Positions 48,536-62,209 are shown, numbered from the stretch's first letter. The stretch: 64,000 nt of DNA from Oenanthe sinensis (GCA_028671895.1 CM053796.1:32672860-32736859); one strand, 5' to 3'. Notes: generated by a model from the letters alone, not told the origin. Made by a program: numbers and translations.

Positions 48536-51247
48536 TTACATAAACGCAATATGATATGATGTGATATGTTTTCCATATTTCCGAACCCTTTTTATGTTAT
48601 TATAACATTCTCAAATATTACTTTTCTAAAAAAATTAACGTTACTTTACTCAAACTCGATCTACAGTTCTACACAGCTAGGTCGTTTGGTAATTTATTTC
48701 TGTACCTGTTCACAAAATAAATGATTTAATATATAAATATATAAAAAGCTTAAGATTTCTAGACGACCACGTTTACTTTGTAGACATCAAGTGAGACTAC
48801 TCACTAGAGGAGGCCACAGTGCATTTAACATACACTCAACGTACGCTGTCATGTCGATATAAACACTTTTGTCAAATGATTCGAATAAAATATATTCTTT
48901 ACACCAATTGCATTTTGACTTCGTCAAAATGTATTTTTGAAAATATAATAACTTTTAACTTGGTGACACAGACAACACAAATAAAGTGTTGAACAATCGT
49001 AATGTACGTATAGCTTGATGAGGATCGATGTTACAAGACGGTAGACATATACATGTAGCATACGCGTGATAAAGTTCTCATGAATATTATTTCTATGCAA
49101 CTGATTTACGTTAGTCGATCGATTGCTACATTTCATAGTTACGCTTCAAAACACGTATATTGTGGCAATGTGGCTCCTGATCTATGTTTTTCTTTTATAT
49201 TTTGAAGCTATGTTTTATGTGCTAAATAACCGCACCAAAATAAGAATTCGGAGATAAGGTGAAGGTCCTATTTACCTAAAATTCATAGAAAAGGGTTCAA
49301 AATACCTACAAGCAGAATTATGGACTTTTATACCGACTGGACACACTATTTCGTCTACCATACGCAAGTAGAAGTAGAAGTTACACATTACTCTACATAT
49401 TGTATTTTAAGTGGCACATGACTTTGATACACAACCAGCTATCCCCTATTATCACTCAAATGCGGCACTAAAAACATCGTATAGGGTTGATACGCTAAAC
49501 TGTGTTACGCATCTGTGTTTAATTTTTCAATTGAGGTTCCCATTTAATCTCAGTTGCACTTGGCTCATTATTTCCTAGAACCATAAATTCAAATATTCAA
49601 CATATATAGCTCACACAGAATTTGCTCTGAAGTATCTTGCAACTAGATACGCCACACAATGTATCGTGTTAAGGTCGGTATTATGGGCCGAGTTTCTCAA
49701 TATCAATAATTAGGGCCATTTACTCTCAAAATGAGGTATTTTGCGCATTGACTTGGTGTATTATATTAACTAGCTAATTATTTATTTTTTAAATTTATAA
49801 ATAAAGTAAAATAAATAATAAGTAAATATATAATAAGTACTTATCTATAAAAAAAATAGACTTCTACTTATTTTTTTTCTAAAAATAAGTATTTATTTTC
49901 ATAATTTAGGGAAAAACATAAATATAAGCGGAAAATTAATAAATAAAATTTAAAATTTTATAAGAGGGAAGAAAAGAAATATTTAAAAATCGGATTAAAA
50001 ACTTGATTATATACTTAATTAAAATGTGCACATGTCTAATTAACATGAAAATTGAGTGTTACATATATTTATCTTTTTTATTATTACCATTTTTGTTTTT
50101 TTCTAAACATTTTGAAACAAATCCAGTACAACTTTGAAACAACAGGAAAAAACATCAAAGTGCGGAGGAAACAACTAAAAGCTCGATAGAAGCAAGAAAC
50201 ATATTCAAAGTTGCTAAAACAATATTGCCTTTAGCCAGTGATAATACGTTATTTCCTCAACTACTTCACGAAAACAACAAATTTTTTCTCTCAAATGAAA
50301 TCAACCATGGACGGATCCCGGCCGGGGATGGGGTCCTGCCCCCAAAATTTTATATATTCTCAATTTTTATCTCTAAAATTTATGACATAATATATTTGAT
50401 CTTAAAATTTAGGGGTTTTTTTGAAAAATACCTAAGGGTAATCTTTTTTTTGCAAAAATACTGATTTTTAAATTTTTTTTGCAAAAATAGGATTTATTTT
50501 TAAAAAATTATAAAAATACAATTTTTCAAAATTGTTTTAAAAAAATACGATTTTCTAACTTTACAACCATATTTGCAACTGAAATCAACCGAAATCAACT
50601 ACAAATGCAACTTTAAAATTTAGTTAAATTAATTATTTTTTAGTTGCATAATACATAATACGTTATTTAACAAGTTGCACGATTAAAATTAAAATAAAAC
50701 CGTAAATGTAACAAAAACCAATTTCAATTATTTTTTTGAAAAATAGAAAAATAAATTGCATCTGGTTGCTTTTGATTGCAAACCGTATTTTTGCAAAACA
50801 ATTCAGAAAATCGTAAAATTGCAAAAAAAAACCTTAAAAGTAGTATTTTTAATAATTTCTCTAAAATTTAATATATCTTTTTGCTCCCTTCAAAATAGTT
50901 CATGAAATTTTAAAAGTCATTAAATTTTCTTTTATAAAATATTAGTAATTAATATATATAATTTGATCCTCTATAACTTGCGATACTTTATAAACTTCAA
51001 TCTTAAAATTTATTATTCAAAATTTCGTCTCAATTTTTTTTTCTGATTCCCTTCCTGAAATAACTACACATTAAGAATAAAATTATAATATCTTAACAAA
51101 GAAAAACAGAATAAAAATATATTATTCATATTTTTATTTAGAAAAAATCAGCAAAAAATATTTAAATATCTTTTCTTGAAAATTAGTGCCAACAAAATCT
51201 GAACAGTTTGGTCCGAAAGTCCTCTCCTCTCTTCTCCCTCCATTTCT

Positions 51248-51278
<31 letters not shown>

Positions 51279-51303
51279 CACACACTGACACACACACACA
51301 CAC
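48536..51303 (+). other. Intergenic and upstream region of the 4CL-like gene
   Basis: AT-rich. At about 50412-50858 an imperfectly inverted pair (GAAAAATACCTAAGGGTAATC near the left, its rough complement at the right) may bound a MITE inserted into another degenerate repeat (50316-51060). A (CA)n-rich tract fills 51247-51302 right before the start codon. No gene seen. Confidence 0.35.
51247..51302. repeat. (CA)n microsatellite before the 4CL-like start codon
   Basis: Two runs of CA units separated by AAAACA and TGA interruptions, ending one base before the ATG at 51304. Confidence 0.9.
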
Positions 51304-54300
51304 ATGGAAAAATCAGGATACGGGCGTGACGGGATATACAGATCACTCGGGCCACCACTAAACCTCCCTAAAAACCCAAAGCTCTCCATGACTTGTTTTC
51401 TCTTTCGCAACATCTCTTCATACCCTCATCACCCTGCACTCATAGACTCAAATTCTGATCAAACCCTCACTTTCTCTCAGCTCAACTCCACTGTTTATAA
51501 GCTCTCCCGTGGCTTACAACAAATGGGTGTCAAGAAAAAATGATGTTGCTTTGATTTTCTCGCCCAACTCACTTCACTTTCCTGTTTGTTTCTTTGGGAT
51601 CATTAATGCTGGAGCTATTGCTACTACTGTCAACCCCAGTTACACTTCTCATGAGGTGGCTAAACAGGTACAAGATTGTAAGCCTAAAGTTATTTTTACT
51701 GTTTTTGAGTTGTTTGATAAAGTTAAAGGCTATGGTTTGCCTGTTGTGATCATGGGGTTTGAAGGAAATGTGAAAAAAATTGATGGGGTTGGGGTGGATT
51801 CAAGGATTCTGTTGTTTGATGATTTGGTTAGGAATGATGGGTCTTTGTTGTTTTCGGTTGATGTTTCCGGGATGATACTGCAGCTTTGTTGTATTCTTCG
51901 GGTACTACAGGGGTTAGTAAAGGTGTGGTTTTGAGTCATAGGAATTTTACTGCAGCTGCTTTGATGGCTTGTAGTGATATGGATTTGATAGGGGAGATGA
52001 GTAGTGTGTTTTTGTGTATTTTGCCTATGTTTCATGTGTTTGGACTTTGCGTTATTACTTATGCTCAATTGCAAAGGGGAAGTACTATTGTGACGTTGGC
52101 GAAGTTTGATTTGGAGGTGCTTTTGAGGACGGTTGAGAAGTATAAGGTCACACATATGTGGGTTGTGCCTCCGATTGTTCTTGCATTGGCGAAATATAAT
52201 GGGGTTGGTAAGTTTGACTTGTCGTCTTTGAAGCAAATTGGTTCGGGTGCTGCTCCATTGGGGAAAGAGTTGATGCAAGAATGTGCTAAGAAATTTCCGC
52301 AGGCTTTATTTATGCAGGTATTTTGATGTACTTTGGAAATTATATTATTGCAGTTTATGCCTTTACATCGTTTCTCAGATTAGTGTGCAAGCTCTTAATT
52401 TGATTTAAAACTCTGTCCATTTTTCATATTTCCAGTCTTAAATGGTTGACTTAGATGGGATTCATACAAACTTTGTGCTTGAATCAAATGCAATGCATTT
52501 CTATTAAATCGCAATTCACTTGTGCTACCATTTGTGGCAATTGGCATATGGTCAAGGTCAGCTATGTGTTTATTTTGAGTGGTTACAATCTATAGAAAAT
52601 GGCTGGTTTTATTACACTTATTAATTCTTGCAATGATGGAGTGATGAGATTTATGTCTCTGGCCATTGACACTGTTAGTCCTTTCCTCAGAGGCCATCAA
52701 CTTACTGGTATTTTGCATTCAGTATTAAGAATCTTCTTTATAATTTATTGGGATATAGTATTTACCTGAGAATATGTGGGTCATGTGGCCATAGACTGAT
52801 AAACTTATTTCTCTTGAATCTTGATTAAGAGTGTATAACCATTTTATGAATAACTTGATGAACATAAATTTCTGATTGAATGGCATGGTAAGCATGACCA
52901 ATTGACCATTAGCTTACTTCTAATGGACATAACTTTTAATTAAAATTCTTGCTTTTGTTTGACAAGACAGAGCTAGTATATAAGTTTTGAATTCCCTATA
53001 AACTCTATGGTTGGACCTGTATCTCCTATAGATATCTAGATTGAAAATTGGAATATGTGCAGAGGAAACCATTAGAAGAACCAAGACAGCTAGAATAACT
53101 GGTCCTCTAGCTAAAAATATACAAGCTTACTCTTTCTTCCCTTAAATTAAAGCTGCAATAAGAACTCAAATGCACATGATGTAGTCGTTCTTTTGGGAGG
53201 GGAGTTGGAGTTGAACATATGAAATTTATGTCAAGAAATTCGCTTTTAGTTTGAATCCAATGTATGAGTAATCGTTTCTAGCATTTCCAAAGTTTGTTTA
53301 GTGGCTATATATCGTGTTTCTCTTGTAGAAAATACCACTAGTGTTGTGAATGGAATTGCTTGTTATTTTCCACAATACGACAAAAGTTTCCTGTGCAAAA
53401 GATAATAATAATTTGCCAGTTCCTGTGACAAAAGTTTCTTCCTTGCGTGTTCTACAGTTTGTAGCAAGGTTGCTTGGTTTTGATAATTTATAGTACTCTG
53501 AAACTCTGTCCTTTCAGGGTTATGGTATGACAGAAACAACTTCAGTAATCTCTGTGGAAAATCAGCTTGGAGGTCCACGATATACTGGTTCAGCAGGAAT
53601 GCTTGTTCCTGGAGTGGAATGCCAAATTGTGAGTGTAGATACATTTAAGCGTCTTCCACCTAAGTAGTTGGGTGAAATATGTGTTAGGGGACCTAACATC
53701 ATGCAAGGCAAGCTTTTAATTACATATGGTCTTATATTAATAAATGTCTGGAGAAGCTTTTCAATAGAACAACAATCAAATCTCTCGTTCATCTCCTTAA
53801 AGTATATGTTAACCCAAATTAGACGTTAGCATGTGTCCGATGGCATGAGACAAGTTTTTGCTGCACTCCAATTATATAATCTGCTCACTAGGCATCTTGT
53901 ATAACATATTATATTCTGATAGTAGCATTACTGAATGTACAATCAAATAAAATGACTAATCTATAATAAAAAATTTGGTTACCTATTATCGGTCTCTCAG
54001 AAGAAACCTCAAAACTGATGCACATATGATCAGCAGGAATTGATTTCCCAATCATTTTAACACATATCCCTTCTTTAATTTATCACTTCGTGTTACCTCG
54101 ATTTACCTTCCTTTTTTTCCTGTTAGGAGTAATAATATCTTTTCTGGTTCTTTTGGTATTTGTTCCTGGATCTTTCTTATAGAGTGGCAATTGTTTTCTG
54201 CAAAGGTTTAAGTCTGCGAAAATTCCTCATATCTTACCATCCTTTGTATCTTTGACAACCTAATGTGTATCATTCTATTATCAGGTTATTTTAACAATCC

Positions 54301-56296
54301 ACAAGCTACAAAGCTTACTATAGATAAGCAAGGCATACTGGCGACCTTGGTTATTTTGATGAAGGACAATTATATGTTGTTGATCGAATTAAAGAGCTCA
54401 TCAAGTACAAAGGATTTTAGGTAAGAACTGACCATGAACTGTTTTAAAACATAATTGGTGTTCGGGTTTGAGACCTTACAAAATTGCATGGAAGTTCCCA
54501 AGAAAAAAGAACAGGAAAAGTGACACGGATGAGGAATTTATTTAATTATTTATTATTTATTAAAAATTTTGTTTATTAATTGGATATAAGTGTATTTTTA
54601 TTATCTATTAGAGATCTTTAGAATTTTGATATCTTATGTTAGTAATTATTTGGGAATCTAGATAATTATTTTCTTATCATCTATCAAGGGTTTTGCAATT
54701 GTATTTATATAAGGAGATGTGCTCATCCTATGTTGATCAGATTTGTATTTATGAATTGAGGTATATCTGAAAAATCTGAGGATTTATATTTGTTTCCGCC
54801 TATTCCCTGTGGAGATAGGTCTATCTCGGTTTTGATAAAATTTAGAAGACTCGAGTATATTTCTGGACAAACTGTGGCCTTGCTTTTGTATCTGTCAGTT
54901 AATCCCAGAGTTCGTCTATGCACTTCCTCAGATGCATAGCTCTTCTCTAGCGGATTAGGGTTATTGGGCTATATACATCTGGATACGTTTTGAGACATTA
55001 AAGGACCCTTTTTGTTATTGCTTTGTCAGATGGCTAGTTATTACAGTATTTTAGAAACATTGATCCGTATCTTTGAGCCTGTGCGATTGTTCAGCAGCTG
55101 CAGTCTCCAGATATGTAGCAAATCTACTTCGGAAGCCTTCTGTAGTTTATAATTTAAGCATGTAGATTCTTTCTAGTAAAGGTTCCTCTCAAATTGAAAG
55201 TGTTGGAGTACTAAAATTGGAATTTGAAGAGCATACATAAATATGAGAGAATGTGAATTCATATGTTAACTGTGTTTAATCCACTTAACGGTGTCAGTAA
55301 CGTTAATAGTCAGACTGTTAGCAGGGCCAAAAATATTAGTCTGGACTGTCATATCAGTGTCCTCTTATTGAAATATGTATACATACCTTCTTATTGTAAC
55401 AATGAAGTCGAATTAGAAACTTCTAGGTGTTGGCTAAGCTAATTTAATTTCCCCTGGCAGCTGTTCAACTTATTTATATGCATAGTCCTTTGTGTACATG
55501 TATGTTTCTTGTGGATGGTTCTATTAGTTCATGATATTCAGAAATTTCCTAACAAGTCTCTTCTGATTGAAATCCAATATGCTGTATGTTTTTATTGATT
55601 CTTCTCGCTAGGTTGCACCAGCAGAGCTTGAAGGCCTACTCGTGTCTCACCCAGACATATTAGATGCTGTAGTCATCCCGTAAGTCACCCCAACATTCTT
55701 TCCAATTGGAGTATCTATTTCTTTTAGGCACATGAGAATCTCTAAATTGTAAACAATGACGTCTTTATTTGGAAATTGCTCCTTGTAGGTTTCCTGATGC
55801 TGAAGCTGGTGAAGTCCCAAGTGCACATGTTGTCAGAGCTCCCAACAGTTCACTAACTGAGGAAGATGTCAAGAAATTTATCTCAGAACAGGTTGTAAAT
55901 GCAACCATTTAACGATACTTAATTGATAAAATAAGGAATTGAATAAATAAACTTTCTTTTTTCTGTTGAATAAATAAACTAAGAAACAAGAAGGTAGAAA
56001 AGGGGTCTCCAGTAGGATACAATGCTAGGGATCTCTAGTTAATACCTCTGATATAGTATTTATTATATGATTTTAAATTAATATTTCCCGCTCTTAGCAT
56101 TTTTTGACATGATACTTTTATCAACAAATAAAAATATCAATCAATACGATATAGATATAAGTGTGTAAAAATGTGTTTTCAGGTTGCACCTTTCAAAAGA
56201 TTGCGGAGGGTCACCTTTATAAAATCAGTGCCAAAGTCAGCCTCAGGAAAAATCCTCAGAAGAGAACTTGTTGAGCAAGTCCGAGCTAAAATCTGA
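51304..56296 (+). pseudogene. 4CLL7: 4-coumarate:CoA ligase-like (4CLL7-type) acyl-activating enzyme gene, disrupted
   Basis: An AMP-forming acyl-CoA synthetase of the 4CL-like clade. It opens MEKSGYGRDGIYRSLGPPL, like Arabidopsis At4g05160, an enzyme linked to peroxisomal activation of fatty acids and jasmonate precursors. Exons: 51304-52317, 53518-53707, 54285-54420, 55612-55679, 55789-55891, 56183-56296. The AMP-binding loop (SSGTTGVSKG), GYGMTETT, GEICVRG, TGDLGYFD and the C-terminal SASGKILRREL are all present. Lesions: an extra A in the A6 run 51535-51540; a missing base at the GGG 51869-51871, which restores the frame; TAG at 53665-53667; a GC donor (53708-53709) after exon 2; a short deletion near 54333 (about 7 bases, inferred from reading frame) that shifts the frame; and TAG at 54418-54420. 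The C-terminus AKI is only weakly like a peroxisomal signal. It is a pseudogene unless the single-base indels are assembly errors, and the two nonsense codons would still remain. Confidence 0.85.
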
Positions 56297-57205
56297 TTTA
56301 TAGCATTTCAACGGTATTATAAATATCGAATTCTGTGGGCTGAAAAAGAGTATGGTTTAGTCAAATTATGCGCACCTTAGTTCAAATCCATCTAAATCAA
56401 CTTGGTTTCCAAGTGACTTTTATCTTGGTTCTAGATTATTTGACGACTTCTTCTTTTTTTGTTTTGAAATTTTTTTAACTATATGCTAAAAATTTAGAAA
56501 TTGGTTCTTAGATACCATCTTGCGGAATTCGAAACATTATATTTTGTTATTACATGCCAAGAGTTAAATCCTACCTTATTAAGGAATACCGATCAAAAGG
56601 CAAATCAGGAATGAAGTATTTAGCAGCTAAACACCGAAACAATAACCTTGGTGCTGATGAACCAGGTAATCAAGATTTTTACGCAAGAATGACAACATGC
56701 TTGGGTAATAATATTTATATAATCTTAAAGCAGAAATGTTAAAGTTCTAATTTAAGTTGAATTATTTACGAGGACAATTTGAATTCCACTGGAAACGTTT
56801 ACCATGAGTTTCACTTGTATATACTTGGATAGTCACGCACTTCAACGTCAAATTTACAAGAAACTGTCAAGTTAGAGCAGTAGCCGGGATATCATATATA
56901 TCTTAATTTTATATTGATTGAATTTGCTTGAAAACAACGGTTTATTTTATTACATTCTTAGAAATATTGATTGAATTTGCTTGTATCTCATCTAATGCCT
57001 GAATTAGTAAGGATTAATCGTGATTGGGTTTTAATTTTATAATTTTAGATCACATTTCACCCTTAAAAAATCTTGATGCAGTCGCTGAACTCATCCAAAA
57101 TAGGTCACGTAAGAGATATGTCTACACTACAGTACGTATGTTATGGTTGCATGATATATAAGCTGGCCCTGATTTTAAACATCTTTCTCTCTCTATATAT
57201 ATAAG
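56297..57205. other. 4CL-like 3' side and spacer
   Basis: Probably includes the 3' untranslated region of the disrupted gene. A 62-codon frame at 56554-56742 matches nothing known and is not called as a gene. Confidence 0.3.
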
Positions 57206-57924
57206 GAGTAATTAACGAACCAATTACTATTTTATAAGAATTTGATTAATAAATTATCATACAACATACAAAAAATCATAAAACATCATAAATATTTGCA
57301 AAACAAATAAAAAAAATTATATAATATACAAAAAAAATATAGAACATATATTACACAACACTAATGTTGAATAGTGTTCTATATTTTTCATATGTTATAT
57401 AATTTTTTTTGTTTTTTGTGATTGTTTTTCGTGTTCTGTAATTTTTTCTATATTTAACAATTTTGTCATGTGTTCTGTAATTATATTTGTGGTTGTTTCC
57501 TCGATTACTCAAATAATGGAGTCTCCATTGAACCTAATATATATAGGCTTAGGTTCAATGAGAAACTCCATTATTTGAGTAACTGAGGAACCAACCACAA
57601 ATATAATTACAAAATATAATTACAGAACACATGAAAGAAGAAAAAAATGTTAAAAATAGAAAAAACTACAGAACACAAAAAACAATCACAAAATAAACAA
57701 AAAAATTACATAACATACAAAAAATATAGAACACAAAATTACATAACACTATTCAGTATTAGTATTCTGTAATTTGTGTTTTATATTTTTTTGGTAGATT
57801 ATGTAATATTTTTGTTTGTTTTGTAATTATTTTTGGTATTTTATGATTTTTTGTATGTTCTATAATTTTCTATATTTATTTGTTAATTAAATTTTTATAA
57901 ATTAAGATGGTTCGTCAGTTACTC
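57206..57924. mobile_element. Four-arm foldback element
   Basis: The outer ends are inverted: GAGTAATTAACGAACC on the left and GGTTCGTCAGTTACTC on the right. The centre (about 57540) is a strong palindrome in which ACTCAAATAATGGAGT and TGAACCTAA are mirrored on the other side (57500-57590). Each half is itself folded: the A-rich arm at about 57295-57345 (ATATAGAACA) is complementary to the T-rich arm at 57375-57420 (TGTTCTATATTTTT), and the right half repeats this. AT-rich, non-coding, 719 bp. The family may be Mutator-like or a compound foldback MITE; no clear target duplication was found. Confidence 0.7.
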
Positions 57925-60447
57925 GGAGATTTACTCAGTATATAGTGTTGCATACGGGAAGAACAAGGAAACTTCTCTTCCATGCACTATAGGAATCAAT
58001 ATTGCCAAAGGCCCAAAGTACTTGCTTACCTAAACCACTAATATTGCATAATAATGGTCAACTCTTTTTGTGACCAAGAAAATAAAAGGTAGAACACATA
58101 CGTACAATACACAAATTAATTAAATGTAACGAATTCTGAATTTGACCCTGCCACACCGGAATTTCTTAAAATAAATAGTAATTTATAATCCTATAAGCCT
58201 AAATATTAATGAAAAAAAGTAACAAATTCTATGTGTATTTTTTGAGTTAATTAAACAACAATGGTGAATCATGCAAATCTCTATTTTAATGGACCATCAC
58301 TATAGCTGTCCGTGATAGACGTTCAATTCAAACTCTTGCTAAGCACTTTTCACCTAAGAATTAAAATATGGGTGATATGCATGGCATAAACAAGTTGATT
58401 ATTCAATCATAAAGTAATTATTTATAAGAGAAGATTTGATTTTTCAATAATTGTTTCTGAAGAAAACTGAGATTATGATTAATCATGCATGTTTATTTTA
58501 ATGCCAGTGCCACCCACATCCAATCCAAAACTGCCGTCATTATCTTGTAATTATAATAATACACGACTTCAATCTTAGACATTTTTTTATAGTGAAAGAT
58601 CCGGGAGGCAAAACTGTCATATTTACACCCCCATCCATCCATACAATACATACATATAAATATATGATTAAATAAACAAACCGGTGTTGAACCATGTCTT
58701 TCTTTTTCCGTTACTATATAGTAACAACGTTAGTCAACATATATGATCAATAGGAGCTTGCATTTACATGCACAATTGACATTACTAAAAGCAAATTCTG
58801 TTAAAATGTACTGTCACTTTGTTTATTATTCTTCGTTTCTTCGCTCATCTTTCTCTCGAACTCCGATTTCTATATACATAATAATTTGGAAATTATATGT
58901 TTGGTGCTCTCAGGTCGCTTTTACTACATACAAACATAGACTTAACAATTTTAATTCAGCAAAATATACATGCATATTTACTTTGAGTATTAGACTATAC
59001 ACATATTTGTTTCAAGTGAGAGCATGTGTCTGGTTTTGGAGACTTTGGAAAGAGGACCCACAAAATAGATATTTAACTCAACTATCATGTTGATGAAATA
59101 AAAAAATTTATCTCGAATATATATATTAAGAGGGTTTTTGGAAATAGCTTAAAAATAAATTTGTACGGTTTTGTCATTAATTGTAGAATTGACGATGTTG
59201 TGGGGCCAACAAAAAAGGTGTCTTTATGCTATCAACAATCCTCTGTTAAAATTAATACTATAAATTATTCTAACTGTTTTTTTTTAATTACTAAGAATTA
59301 ATAATTTGTTAAGCAAGTTTACTGTTGCAGCCTACCCGCACATATATTGCCTCCAATATATCCTTTTTCTTTTTCTAGAAATTGGAGTGCATTCTATTTA
59401 ACAGTACTACTTAGCAAGGTATCATATCAGGCCAAACTAGTAAGCTACCGTACCTAAATATCACTTCTACTTGAAATATGCAAGTAAAATAACATGATAC
59501 ACATGCGCACAAACACACACAGTGTATGTTAATGCGTCTGTCTAGTCTGTTCATCCATATATATCTGAAACAAAAGTAACAAACAATGTTACTGAACAGT
59601 GTCTAGTTAGGATTGTGCATATGATTATAGTCTACTCCTTTATTATTCGTCATGTGAATTGTTTTGGAGTAAACTGCCGTCTGCATATTATTCCACCTTC
59701 ACAATACACAACTCTTCAAATATATTTTTTTTATCGAAGTAAATGTTAATTTAGACAGGTTTATGTGTAACGATGTTGTGAAATTATTAATTATAATAAT
59801 TATATATTACACGTATAATCGATTTTATTGAATTGAGACCCCAATTTTCATTTTGCAAATATTTATAATATCAAAAAATATTATTTAATTACAATTTAGA
59901 AAAAGTATAAAGTTGGTGAGATGATTAAAATATTATACTTATATAATTGTTGTAATAGTTGTAATCAATATGCTTACAAGTTCACTAAAATTAATAGTGT
60001 ACTTCGACAGAAAATTTGCAATGGGTTATAATTTAACTTGCTATTTAAAAATTAAGAATATAAAATATACTTTGTAAATTAAAAATACAAAATTTTTGAA
60101 AGATATATAAAAGTTACTCATTGTTTTATACTAGTCCTTAATCTCAATGGATACTGATTAAAAACAAAAACAACACCACTACCAAAAAGAAAGAAATGGC
60201 ACAAAAAGAAAAGCACTTTACCATGTTTCATTCAGTCTGCAATTAAGTCAGAATACACAAAACCCCATAAAGAAACTACTACTGCTAAATTTATAATTAT
60301 AGTAGTAATATACTAGTACTTAATAAAAATTTCAGTGAGTACTTTACTGCTGTTTCAGGCACCACACCATACCTCTTATGTCCCTTGAAATCTTTCTGAT
60401 TCTTACTATCAGTCAGTATCTCTTTCCTTCCTGCCTCAGCTTCTCTT
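57925..60447. other. AT-rich intergenic DNA, 3' side of the MYB gene
   Basis: No gene, RNA gene or repeat with defined ends. The 116-codon frame at 58743-59093 has no recognisable domain. Confidence 0.3.
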
Positions 60448-61967
60448 TCAGTAAGGGTAGTACATTTCTTCTCTCTCATAATTCTTCTTGTTTCCATCAT
60501 CCAACCCTAAGTAGTTGCTTACATTAATATTGTTGTTAATCACTGGCTTAATCTCCTCAAGATTATCATAAGGCTGCATTATTGGACAAGTATTAACACC
60601 ACCCGTGATTCCATAACCAAGCTGCATCACAGAGTTAAGACTGTTTTCGAAAGCACCCCCATGCTTAGTAACAGTGTTTGATGACGATGAGTAAGTTTGT
60701 AGCTTCCCTGCAACCATATTATGATCTTGAGTGATCTGACTCATGAAACTCCCTCCTGATGATCCAGAACTCAATGCTTGATGATGATCAGCAACAGCAT
60801 TGTCATAAGTGAGTCCGAAACTGCGGTTTTCGGTCATGAGTGGGTTGTAGTGAACTAGTGACTGATGATAAGAAGTGTTGGTGGTAAGTGTTTGAGGAAT
60901 GTCAGGGAGAGAGATTGTGTCCATATTCATAGATGGACTATAATGATCTCTGTATAACAATGAAAAATTTGGTTGATAACATTGGCTATGAAATTGAGGA
61001 GCTTGGAGAAACTGTGAAGGAGGATTCAAAATATTCATGTTCATATTGATATTGATCATGTTGTTATTTGTCACAGCAGCCATGTATTTTTTCTTCAGCT
61101 TAGTGTTCCAGTAGTTCTTGATATCATTATCAGTCCTACCTGGAAGATGAGCTGCTATAACTGACCATCTACAAAGATTAAAAAAGAAAATTATAATTCA
61201 CTTTGTATATTACAAGACAGCTATTAATTAGTTGTAGTTGTTGGTTGATTTAATTACATATGTTTAAATTGATTAGTTAGCATGCATGCACTAGTACTAT
61301 AATTGTCTAAGGATACAATAAGAACCTTAGAAAAACCCAAAAACAAACAAAATAATGATGTGTTGAGTTAACATCTCATAAAAACCTCCTTTTTCTTTGA
61401 CTTGCTTTTTATGTTTTTAATTTTGCTTTTTAGGTTAAGCATCATTCATAATCAATTACAACTACAGTCTAGCTACACAGATTTTAAAAATGGAATGAAA
61501 ATGGATTGGTAAGACATAAAAAGTGATGTTCATGTTTATGTACTGATGAAATAGAGATAGTTATCTGTCGTAGGTAGAAGAGGGGCTTACTTGGTTCGGA
61601 TTTGATCATACAATCTGCAAATGATTCTATCTTCTTCCTCAGAAAAGTCCCCATGCTTGATGTTTGGCCTTAAATAATTGAGCCATCTAAGTCTACAGCT
61701 CTTTCCACATCTCCTTAGACCTGATCCGGCCATGAGAGAAATTAAAGGCAAAGAAATTTTTGTAAACACAGAGAAAAATGTGAACAGAATTGAAGAAACG
61801 ATAAATATATATATTTGATATGCTTACTTACCAGCTTTTTGAGGGAGAGCAATCCAATTGCCACCAGTACCATATTTCTCTATGAAATCTTTAAGCTTTG
61901 CATCTTCCTCAGGTGACCATGGCCCTTTCTTTACGTTTGCTTTGTCACAACAAGGAGTCCTCCCCAT
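60448..61967 (-). CDS. RAX: R2R3-MYB transcription factor, RAX/Blind-like (subgroup 14)
   Basis: Three exons on the minus strand: 61967-61832, 61720-61591, 61168-60448; 328 residues, frame intact, GT-AG introns at the two positions conserved in most plant R2R3-MYB genes. R2 (about residues 14-62) has its three Trp at 17, 38 and 58; R3 (about 67-112) has Phe71, Trp90 and Trp109. MGRTPCCDKANVKKGPW, GNWIALPQKAGLRRCGKSC and NIKHGDFSEEEDRII match the subgroup of Arabidopsis RAX1-3 (MYB37/38/84) and tomato Blind, nuclear factors that promote axillary meristem formation. The bHLH-interaction motif of R3 is absent. The C-terminal region is Asn/Ser/Met-rich, as in transcriptional activation domains. 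One oddity is DQIRTK before Trp90, where the subgroup usually has a SIGSR-like sequence. Family certain; the RAX assignment is by resemblance. Confidence 0.9.
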
Positions 61968-62209
61968 CTCTCTCCAACTGTCTCTCCCTCTCTCTCTCTC
62001 TCGATGTTTACTAATGTATATGCTTGGTTTAGTTTGTATATGAACAGTCTCTCTCTCTCCTCTCTAAATATGGACTTTGTCCTTTGCTTTATCAATGGAC
62101 TTTGTGGTTGAGAGATTAAACACTCAGGCACACACACAAAATTTATATATTATTATATTTGTAAAAGTTATGTGTGTGGATTAATTATTTACTATGAAAT
62201 GAATTATAA
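61968..62209 (-). promoter_or_regulatory. 5' leader and proximal promoter of the MYB gene
   Basis: Directly upstream on the minus strand lies a pyrimidine-rich repeat as seen on the plus strand (CTCTC runs at 61970-62005 and 62045-62065), so the leader is GA-rich. No defined TATA box or operator is claimed. Confidence 0.4.

Noticed and set aside
51730..52278. 182-codon frame on the minus strand
   Set aside because: It is the shadow of the 4CL-like first exon, which has clear family motifs on the plus strand.
58743..59093. 116-codon plus-strand frame
   Set aside because: Composition is that of translated AT-rich DNA, with no domain and no splice or promoter support.
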